Assembly (NCBI GenBank): GCA_020186115.1
Contig: WSYJ01000030.1
Location: 434,001-498,000 of the forward strand
Source: Histomonas meleagridis
Lineage: Eukaryota; Parabasalia; Tritrichomonadida; Dientamoebidae
Reading direction: 5' to 3'
Length of the DNA: 64,000 nt
The position numbers and the translations under genes were made by a program. Under the pieces are notes generated by a model that worked only from the letters and a program-made list of their open reading frames with translations, was not told where the DNA came from and made no database searches. Positions 57,459 to 64,000 of this stretch are shown piece after piece; within the stretch, counting starts at the first letter, position 1, and every line of letters begins with the position of its first letter.

Positions 57459-59339
57459 TTAATAGACTTGTTTTGATTTCCTATATTTAAGGTATGCAGA
57501 CACATAAATTGCGCCCACGAACACTACCACAATTACAGATATCGAAGCTACCATTGGTGTCGCATATGCCGGAGTTACTGTTTCATATATCCACCCAGAA
57601 GAACACTTATATCCCATCGATTCTTGAGGTCCATCCTTTTCTCCTCTCATACATTTCTTGTTCTTAAAGCAAAATCCGCATCCCGGCACGCTCTTACAAG
57701 ATTCCTTATCATTACCTCCATAAATTTCGCAGTAATCCTTTGGCCTAAATGTGATCCAATCATGTTTATATGTATCCTTAAGACCTTTACGTGTAACATC
57801 AGGCCAATCCAAGAAACTAAATGGCGCATTATATTTATATTCCGGCGACAATATTGCATCCCATGTTTGGTTCTCCAAAAACCATGAAAGTCGAGCAGCC
57901 TTTGTATCTAATCCGCCAAAGCAATTCTTTGCGCCATAACTTGTTCCATTTTCAGGTCTCAAGTCATATCTTGATAAAATTCCTTGTGCAGGTTCTGGAA
58001 TTCCATCAATTAACAATAATGGATCATGTAAATAATCATTATATCTCATGAACTCTTGGAAATCATTATAGCCAGTGATTTTTGGTACGTCGCGTTCAAT
58101 GATCTTATAACGTGGTTGATCCCAATATGACCAAAAGTCTTTTTTCTTCGGTTCGCGTTGTTGTTCTCCTGGATAATCAGCTAAGTTAAAGACGGATTCA
58201 AAGATTGGCGAGTTGACTGATCCGAAATAACTTGTGTTATACAAAAGATCTGTTAAATCTGCTGACTCATAAAATCCTGGAAGTTGTTCGAGAACCCATA
58301 AAAGATTCTTTGGACGCTCATGTTTTGTTGAGTTCTTAACAAATAATTTGGTGTCGAGAACAATGTATTGGTTATTATATGTTCCCGAGTTTTCTTTGAT
58401 GAATTCTTTGGTCCAATCTTCGCCATTGTCTGTGACAAATGTTGCATAATATGATCGTAACCATGTTAAAACACTTTGTGGCTTGACATAAAGTTCATAA
58501 AGTGTGTTGTTAAAGTTATGCATAGTGGTTTCCATAATCAAAAGGCCTTGGTCAGTGGTCCAGAAGTCATCGACACTTGGAAGATGTCCTGTTCGGGTAC
58601 TAACTGTTACATGATGTGCTTTAAATTCGGGAATGTTAAGGTTATAGTCTTTAAGATAGGCATGAAGATCAGTATAATGACTCCATGTGTCTTGTGCAAA
58701 ATAAATATCATCATAATCTGGTGAATACATAACAAGTCCTGTGCACTTAAGTGTAAGCTCAGGATCACGTGGAGCTGAACCTTCTAATATGCCTGCAAGA
58801 TCATCAAGATCACCAGCTGATTGAAGAAGCCAAAAATCAATTTCAGATAATTGATCTGACTCTGGGACTCCTTCATTAAGACCTCGAAGCATACCATCAA
58901 CTTGATTGATAACAAGTCCAATGTCTTTCCAATATTTAGAAGCACTGTTCATGATGTTTGATCTGACATAATTGATGTTCTCTGAGATGAATTGTTTCCA
59001 GCTAGCTGGCCAGTCTTTACCTTTGCCAACTTGAACTTCTTTGTAGTTTGTAAAGGCTTCTCTGACACGTTCTTGAGTAAGATATGTATCAACAAAACCA
59101 GCACAATACATTTGATTGTAACTTGGAGAATGTGGGTTAGTCCAAATATGAATCTGTCCCCAACCAAGTTCATCATAAGAATCTTCAAATGTTGCCCATG
59201 CATCATATGTTTTATCGAATTCTAATTTAAAAGTAAGATTACCACTGGCATCAATTTTGCACGAAGCTGTCGTGTTCTGATATACTGAGTACACGAATTG
59301 CGATAAAAAGATGCAAAACATGATTTGCAATAAGACCAT
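57459..59339 (-). CDS. Phospholipase B-like (PLBD/lamina-ancestor) protein
   Basis: The 626 residues have a signal peptide (MVLLQIMFCIFLSQFVYSVY), a long lumenal domain and a C-terminal membrane helix (TPMVASISVIVVVFVGAIYV) with a short basic tail. The domain follows PLBD1/PLBD2: GWGQIHIWTN and NQMYCAGFVDTYLTQERV early, CTGLVMYSPDYDDIYFAQDT near residue 198 (the Cys is the expected N-terminal nucleophile after self-cleavage), later KPQSVLTWLRSYYA, ENSGTYNNQYIVLDTKLF, and ARLSWFLENQTWDAILSPEY with the conserved KDYCEIYGG end. It is an Ntn-hydrolase of lysosomes or secretion, acting on phospholipids or amides. Trichomonads often add the C-terminal anchor, as here. A Cys-rich stretch (SCKSVPGCGFCFKNKKCMRG) precedes the helix. 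Confidence 0.88.
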   Translation of the reverse strand: MVLLQIMFCIFLSQFVYSVYQNTTASCKIDASGNLTFKLEFDKTYDAWATFEDSYDELGWGQIHIWTNPHSPSYNQMYCAGFVDTYLTQERVREAFTNYKEVQVGKGKDWPASWKQFISENINYVRSNIMNSASKYWKDIGLVINQVDGMLRGLNEGVPESDQLSEIDFWLLQSAGDLDDLAGILEGSAPRDPELTLKCTGLVMYSPDYDDIYFAQDTWSHYTDLHAYLKDYNLNIPEFKAHHVTVSTRTGHLPSVDDFWTTDQGLLIMETTMHNFNNTLYELYVKPQSVLTWLRSYYATFVTDNGEDWTKEFIKENSGTYNNQYIVLDTKLFVKNSTKHERPKNLLWVLEQLPGFYESADLTDLLYNTSYFGSVNSPIFESVFNLADYPGEQQREPKKKDFWSYWDQPRYKIIERDVPKITGYNDFQEFMRYNDYLHDPLLLIDGIPEPAQGILSRYDLRPENGTSYGAKNCFGGLDTKAARLSWFLENQTWDAILSPEYKYNAPFSFLDWPDVTRKGLKDTYKHDWITFRPKDYCEIYGGNDKESCKSVPGCGFCFKNKKCMRGEKDGPQESMGYKCSSGWIYETVTPAYATPMVASISVIVVVFVGAIYVSAYLKYRKSKQVY

Positions 59340-59547
59340 TCAATTTATATCAAAAAGTCATTTCTCTATACATCGTTTTGGCTCGATACGTATCGTTTCA
59401 GAAAAAATGTTGCAAAAACAATCATCGTTTTTATTTTGGAGTCGAGTTTAGGATTCTCATTTATGCAACCATTTCTGTGAAGACAGTAATCATATGAATT
59501 AACTAAAGGAAAAATATTTAAAAATTGAATTCAATTTGTTGCATATT

Positions 59548-59880
59548 TTATTTCTTACCTTTCCTGCCCTTTGGAGCTGCTTCAGCTTTTGGAGCTTCTT
59601 CAACAACTTCCTCTTTGGCTCCGGCTGGACGACCATAAGCAACGAGTTTTGAATGTTTGATAAGGCAAACAATCTTACCATCTGCTTCAAGTTGCTTTAA
59701 GACTTGGCGGGCTACCGTGAGAGAAATCTTGTAACGATCTGCAAGCTTGGATGGTGTGATAAGTTTGCTGCGTGGAACAGCCTTTTCGATTTCTTCTGCA
59801 ACTTCGGAAAGAAGGACTGTTGCCCAATCCCTCTTTTCCTTGTTGGTAGTCTTGGTCCACTTCTTCTTAACTTGTGGCAT
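59548..59880 (-). CDS. RPS25: 40S ribosomal protein eS25
   Basis: The 110 residues match eS25 throughout: a basic N-terminus (MPQVKKKWTKTTNKEKRDWA), the winged-helix core (ITPSKLADRYKISLTVARQV, then LKQLEADGKIVCLIKHSKLV, AYGRPAG) and a Lys/Ala/Glu tail. eS25 lies in the head of the small subunit near the P and E sites and is needed for IRES and some non-canonical initiation. ATG 59880 is preceded by GCTGAA. Its promoter has a tight pair AAACGG and TAACGGTTAACTG within 40 bp. Codon use is richer in G+C than the neighbours, as expected for a highly expressed gene. Confidence 0.97.
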   Translation of the reverse strand: MPQVKKKWTKTTNKEKRDWATVLLSEVAEEIEKAVPRSKLITPSKLADRYKISLTVARQVLKQLEADGKIVCLIKHSKLVAYGRPAGAKEEVVEEAPKAEAAPKGRKGKK

Positions 59881-59894
59881 TTCAGCAAAAGGCC

Positions 59895-59914
59895 AAACGG
59901 GTAACGGTTAACTG
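59895..59914 (-). promoter_or_regulatory. Paired Myb-type motifs at the eS25 start
   Basis: AAACGG and TAACGGTTAACTG, the latter an overlapping inverted pair of AAC(G)G cores, 15-35 bp before the eS25 start at 59880. Confidence 0.5.
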
Positions 59915-60286
59915 TCCTGAAGATAATATAAACTATTCAATTTTAAAAGTGGACACTGAGATATAAGATTTGTGAATTTAGAGGCAAAGAGTTCGAACTC
60001 TAGTATCAGATTAACTAATTATGAAAATTGTATAATTAAATGGCTATAATATAAGTTTAAATATTTAAATTTCTAATTAATTTTTGGAATTGTTCAGCAA
60101 ATTTTTTTTATTTGTCCATAATTTCAAAAAATACACAAAGGCATGATTGTAAAAGAAACAGATCCTGTATTTTCGCTTTTTTAATCACAGAAATCAGGAA
60201 AGGAATTGGTGAAGAAAAACAATTTCCTTCTTCAATTGGAGGTTTTATTCAAAAATTCAATATGAATACGTTTTGCATTCAGCCAG
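59915..60286. other. Intergenic DNA between eS25 and IFT27
   Basis: AT-rich. GAGTTCGAACTC at about 59988 resembles a tRNA T-arm but no cloverleaf can be built. Nothing else seen. Confidence 0.4.
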
Positions 60287-60850
60287 ATGAGCCATGCTGT
60301 TTTAAGGTCAAAGGTCCTTGTTGTTGGACCACCAACAGTAGGTAAGTCATCAATAATTAAATCATTTTCATCAGATGGCGCTTCATTCTCTTCAACTTAT
60401 ACAATGACATTATCAGCAGAAGTTACAATAAAATCAGTAACAAATGAAGAGCACAATACAACTGTAGAATTTTTCATGTATGACATAAGCGGGTCACCAA
60501 TTTATGAATATGAATATCCTGATGTTTTCCGAGATGCTAATCAAGTTCTCCTTGTATTCGATGTAACAAGAGCTTCAACACTTAAAGAATGTGGGCTTTG
60601 GCTTGATAAAGTTGCAAAGTTTGCAGGTAAATCTTTGCCTGGTGTTATTGTTGGCAATAAGAATGATTTGTCTGAATTCGCAGATGTTTCAATGGATGAT
60701 TGTAAAAACTTTGCAACAGAACATGGCCTCGATTATTTTGATGTTTCTGCTAAGACAAACGCAGGAATTATTGATCCTTTTAATACTTTAGCCGAAAAAT
60801 TTATTACAGTCTACGAAAACGAAGTTGATCAATTTATCAATGCTGATTGA
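60287..60850 (+). CDS. IFT27: IFT27/RABL4-type small GTPase
   Basis: A 187-residue Ras-superfamily GTPase. It has the P-loop GPPTVGKS (residues 14-21), switch I region SSDGASFSSTYTMTLSAEV, G3 DISGSP in place of DxxGQ, G4 NKND and G5 SAKT. The segment SSDGASFSSTYTMT and FDVTRASTLKECGLWLDK match IFT27, including the loss of the catalytic Gln in switch II (human reads DSAGKE). It has no C-terminal Cys, as is usual for IFT27, so it is not prenylated. IFT27 pairs with IFT25 in the IFT-B complex and links to the BBSome in flagella. Start ATG 60287; the stop is followed by short intergenic DNA. Confidence 0.88.
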   Translation: MSHAVLRSKVLVVGPPTVGKSSIIKSFSSDGASFSSTYTMTLSAEVTIKSVTNEEHNTTVEFFMYDISGSPIYEYEYPDVFRDANQVLLVFDVTRASTLKECGLWLDKVAKFAGKSLPGVIVGNKNDLSEFADVSMDDCKNFATEHGLDYFDVSAKTNAGIIDPFNTLAEKFITVYENEVDQFINAD

Positions 60851-61119
60851 ATTTTAAATGATAATGAATAAAATGATTGTTAACATATTCCAATGTTTTA
60901 CTTCAATAAATTCGTAAATAGATCAAGTCATGTAAATTTGTTAATCAACTTAAATGACAAATAACAGTAACTATTGACTCATTATGCAATAGAGTGATTC
61001 AAGTTTAGCATCCAAACCAAAAAGTGCTTATTGAACGGGATTCAATGAAAATTGATCGTTTTGATTATGTTTTGACTTTTTAAAAAAGTAAAGTTTTTAA
61101 TTATCGGTATCAATTTTGA

Positions 61120-61569
61120 ATGAGAAGAAATGTGCATTTCTCTGATGAAAAAATAGACCAAATTAAAAAGAAATTTCAATATCTAGACATCACAGGTACA
61201 GGGAAATTATCAAGGGAAACAACAGCACAAATATTAATGGAAGAAGGTGCTCAATTAGATAGACTAATGATTGCATTATTATTTGAAAAGTATGACGCAG
61301 ACGGCGATGAAATGATTGACTTAAATGAATTTGTTTGTTTTTGTAAGGAAATGGAACAACTCCAAGATATTGATATTTTAAGGCAAATCTTTGATTTGGC
61401 TGATGTAGACAAAAACCAATATTTAGATTTATCAGAAGTCAAAAGGATTGGTCAGTTAATGGGTCTTGATGTTACTGAAGATGATTCTATGGCTACCATT
61501 ATGGCGTTAGATGAAAACAATGATAATTTAATAGATTTTGATGAATTTTGCAAGATACTTTCTTTTTGA
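61120..61569 (+). CDS. Calmodulin/centrin-like EF-hand protein
   Basis: 149 residues with four EF-hand positions. EF1 (near 23-34, DITGTGKLSRET) is degenerate. EF2 (59-70, DADGDEMIDLNE), EF3 (95-106, DVDKNQYLDLSE) and EF4 (131-142, DENNDNLIDFDE) keep Asp/Asn at 1, 3, 5 and Glu at 12, so three calcium sites are expected. Length equals calmodulin, but the N-terminus is basic (MRRNVHFSDEKIDQI) and sequence departs from canonical calmodulin. It could be a flagellar or cytoskeletal calcium sensor. Start is ATG 61120, preceded closely by ATCAATTTTGA. Next to IFT27, with 269 bp between, but no operon logic applies. Confidence 0.9.
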   Translation: MRRNVHFSDEKIDQIKKKFQYLDITGTGKLSRETTAQILMEEGAQLDRLMIALLFEKYDADGDEMIDLNEFVCFCKEMEQLQDIDILRQIFDLADVDKNQYLDLSEVKRIGQLMGLDVTEDDSMATIMALDENNDNLIDFDEFCKILSF

Positions 61570-61897
61570 TATATTTGGATATATGTACTGATAAATGCAT
61601 AATTAATTAATAAAACGAAACTTTTTAACATAAATTAGAACATAATAAACTCATTTTTAAAATCTGTAAGATGAAACCATTAAAATTGTGTACTGATTTT
61701 TATAAATGAGTTTATGTTTTGTTAAGAAAATGTCTAATGAAAGTTTGCATTCTAATTTTGGAAAAACCAAATTTATTTGTGATTAATTCTTTAGTTTAAC
61801 AAAAAATTCAACTGATATTTTATCTTGGTTTTTAATAAATTTTTCTTGGAAAAGGTAATAAAAAGATAATTAATATTAGTATTAAGTTCTAATTCTT
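61570..61897. other. Intergenic AT-rich DNA
   Basis: No gene, repeat or motif recognised. Confidence 0.4.
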
Positions 61898-63823
61898 ATG
61901 TTTATTGAAGATGAAAATGAAGATATGATAACTTATAAAAAAAGAATAAATCCTTTTTCACATTTTTGTTCGCAATATATATGGGTTTTAATATTTTTTT
62001 GCTATGCTTTTATAGGACCAAAAATAATTTGGAAACAGGAATCAGGTATTATCAGATCATCATCTCCAATTAATCCATGGGATGATTCAAAAGATCCTGT
62101 TTGGTTTGGTTATGTTTCAGATTTACATATTTCTAAAAAAGATGTGCCAAAAATAAACAGAGTTAAAAGATCAATTGAAAACATTAAAAGGTTTTCATGT
62201 GATACCCTTTTGGTTCCAGGTGATTTAATTGATCAATGGGGACCTTCAGGTTATCTTGCAATTATGGGTGGACATGATAAAGAAAATCAGAAAACATATA
62301 TTGATAATTTTCACCCGTTATATTTGAGCTTTAAGCATGTATTTGATATGCCAGGAAATCATGATGAAACTGAAGTAGATAAATTTGGTTCAGATTATCA
62401 TTATTTTTTAAACTATTCATATTATTACAAAAATAACACCCGAAATATACAGAAATATTGGATACATACAAAAGAAACAGATGATTTCATCTTCATATTT
62501 ATAAATTCATTTCTATTCCCAACCACTAAAGGTTTATTTGATTTTTATCCTAAGGAAAATAATGAAATGATTGAATTAATAGAAAAAGAATTTAATAATC
62601 TTAAAAATTTGAATTCAAAAAAGAATATAATTGCTTGTACACATTTTCCTCTTAGTTTATGGGAATACAAAGGGAAATCGTTAAGCGGAAAAACATTTAA
62701 ACAAATCCTTCAGGAAAGTTCTGCGAGTGTACTTCTCACAGGTCATCTTCATCCACGTGATAATGTTTTTAAGCACCATAATGGGTTTCTTGAAGTTATT
62801 GCTCCTATAGCTTCCACTGCAAAAATTGGATTAGTTATATCTGATAATGGTAGAGTATCGATTCATGCATTTAGACAAAATAAAGTAGCAATTGTTTTAA
62901 TACACCCTATTCCATATAAAAAATTACAAAACAAAAGTGTTTTCAATGAAGAAAAAACATCAATTAGGATTTTATCATTTGGAAGAAAGATTGTAAATAT
63001 TAATGTTACAGGTGATGTTAATGGTAAAATGATTTATCAAAGAGAAGTTCGGGAAAATGTATTTTTATATTCGTTGCCAATGAATCTTAAAAAAGGATAT
63101 CATAAGATATCATTTAGTGGTGATTATATTGATGAATGTGAATTTTTCATTGGAGAAAAAGTTGATAGCTTTAAGGAAGTTCGATATGATAAATTTGATG
63201 TTTTACATACTGTAAAAATATATTCAGTTTTGTTACCAATAATTCTGATTATTATTACATTTCCATATGAATTTAAAACAACATTTGCATACAATCAATT
63301 ATTAAAATTAAGTAGATATAGAATATCATGGTTTAATTTCTTTTGTGGGTTCCTTTCAATTCGACATAATTTACAAAAATTACCATTTTGGATGCGAAAT
63401 ATTATTTTCTTTGGTGTATTTATTCCTTATATTTTTCCACATTCAATCATTGAAGTTAATGGACATTATGGAATGACATTTTATTATGGATATTGTGTAG
63501 GAGAAACAGTTCTTTTTGATCCATATGGCCAAATTTTCGCATTCATTTCTCATGCGATTTTTTTACTTTTAATACTTTATTCATCAGCATTCGGAGCGAC
63601 TAAAATAAATTGGTCATTTATATATATATTAGATATATTAATTGGAATATTTGCATTACTTATTGGAATATTTTTTGTAAATTCACAACTGTATCGAAAT
63701 TCTGGTCCTTTATGGGCAAATACAAGTCCAAATTTTGTAATCTTTCCTATATTTTTTTTGGTGTTAGCCCCATCATCTCTAATATCTATCAAATCCAATG
63801 AAGATGAATCTATTTCTTATTAA
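61898..63823 (+). CDS. TMEM62-like membrane calcineurin-type phosphoesterase
   Basis: 641 residues. An N-terminal membrane helix (YIWVLIFFCYAFIGPKIIWK) leads into a metallophosphoesterase domain: SDLHIS near 74, GDLID near 107, GNHDE near 152, THFPLS near 248 and GHLHPRD near 282. All five metal/phosphate-binding motifs are complete, so the enzyme should be active. Then comes a beta domain (IRILSFGRKIVNINVTGDVN) and six or so C-terminal membrane segments (for example HTVKIYSVLLPIILIIITFP, IIFFGVFIPYIFPHSII). This is the layout of human TMEM62, a secretory-pathway protein whose substrate is unknown. Two short Met codons precede the helix; ATG 61898 gives the full N-terminus. Codon use is very AT-rich. 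Confidence 0.85.
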   Translation: MFIEDENEDMITYKKRINPFSHFCSQYIWVLIFFCYAFIGPKIIWKQESGIIRSSSPINPWDDSKDPVWFGYVSDLHISKKDVPKINRVKRSIENIKRFSCDTLLVPGDLIDQWGPSGYLAIMGGHDKENQKTYIDNFHPLYLSFKHVFDMPGNHDETEVDKFGSDYHYFLNYSYYYKNNTRNIQKYWIHTKETDDFIFIFINSFLFPTTKGLFDFYPKENNEMIELIEKEFNNLKNLNSKKNIIACTHFPLSLWEYKGKSLSGKTFKQILQESSASVLLTGHLHPRDNVFKHHNGFLEVIAPIASTAKIGLVISDNGRVSIHAFRQNKVAIVLIHPIPYKKLQNKSVFNEEKTSIRILSFGRKIVNINVTGDVNGKMIYQREVRENVFLYSLPMNLKKGYHKISFSGDYIDECEFFIGEKVDSFKEVRYDKFDVLHTVKIYSVLLPIILIIITFPYEFKTTFAYNQLLKLSRYRISWFNFFCGFLSIRHNLQKLPFWMRNIIFFGVFIPYIFPHSIIEVNGHYGMTFYYGYCVGETVLFDPYGQIFAFISHAIFLLLILYSSAFGATKINWSFIYILDILIGIFALLIGIFFVNSQLYRNSGPLWANTSPNFVIFPIFFLVLAPSSLISIKSNEDESISY

Positions 63824-64000
63824 AAGAAAATATGAAGAAGGGTTAAAAACTTTAAAAATTTTATCAGCTACTTTGAAAATAAACCAAGTATAAATAATTT
63901 TATAATCAAATATATTGATAAAAAAAGATATGTGCTTGATATTTTTTGTGATTTTGGGAAATTGATTTAAATCAAAGTCCAAATATTTATAATGAAAAAT
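63824..64000. other. Right-hand end, no gene seen
   Basis: AT-rich DNA after the TMEM62-like gene; nothing recognised. Confidence 0.4.

Noticed and set aside
59960-60030. Possible tRNA around GAGTTCGAACTC
   Set aside because: The T-arm-like palindrome is not accompanied by an acceptor stem, D arm or anticodon stem on either strand.
1-64000. Canonical trichomonad introns (GTAYGT ... ACTAACACACAG)
   Set aside because: I scanned by eye and found no copy of the conserved branch/acceptor motif on either strand; a computed search would be decisive.

Overview
The window is nuclear DNA from an AT-rich protist, almost certainly a parabasalid (trichomonad); Tritrichomonas is my best guess. The evidence is a BspA-like leucine-rich-repeat surface protein pair, ankyrin proteins with the DUF3447-type head common in trichomonads, nearly intron-free long genes on both strands, very short intergenic gaps, and a recurring Myb-type AACGG/CCGTT motif just upstream of starts. 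Eukaryotic core genes (eS25, DHX8/Prp22, VPS41, IFT27, HOP2, gp210, Nup35, importin) exclude a bacterium. The standard genetic code is used.

Layout. 1-15.6 kb holds housekeeping genes: a HEAT-like ORF running off the left edge, a C2 - long charged helix - C2 protein, a THADA/Trm732 homologue facing a tRNA-Phe gene, an importin-beta-type karyopherin, a possible VPS9-like protein and a small RIIa-like protein. 16-24.5 kb is accessory: two BspA-like genes in inverted orientation share a 454-bp nearly identical block and both look damaged; between them lie a small membrane protein and HOP2; then comes a DUF3447 ankyrin gene frameshifted in a TA run. 24.5-26.2 kb is an SLC13-type transporter. 27.4-30.9 kb is the most unusual locus: a DUF3447 head followed by twelve exact 99-bp ankyrin modules plus a terminal module, every one separated by a 57-74-bp AT-rich spacer. 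Removing the thirteen spacers closes one 853-codon frame. 31.7-49.4 kb holds VPS41, a ubiquitin-like protein, a secreted DUF5057-like protein, gp210, a BTB protein, Prp22, a PPP-family pseudophosphatase and Nup35. 49.6-63.8 kb holds a large type I membrane protein, an unknown protein, an RRM protein, a 2.4-kb gene-poor gap, a NUDT14-like protein without its Nudix box, a phospholipase B-like protein, eS25, IFT27, an EF-hand protein and a TMEM62-like phosphoesterase.

Themes. Three genes concern nuclear transport (importin, gp210, Nup35), two look flagellar (IFT27, RIIa-like), one meiotic (HOP2), one lysosomal trafficking (VPS41). Two enzymes (PPP phosphatase, Nudix) have lost catalytic residues. 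Decayed ankyrin pieces related to the 27-31 kb array are scattered at 31.2, 37.7, 46.8 and 54.7 kb. Gene identities rest on motif recognition by eye, without database searches.
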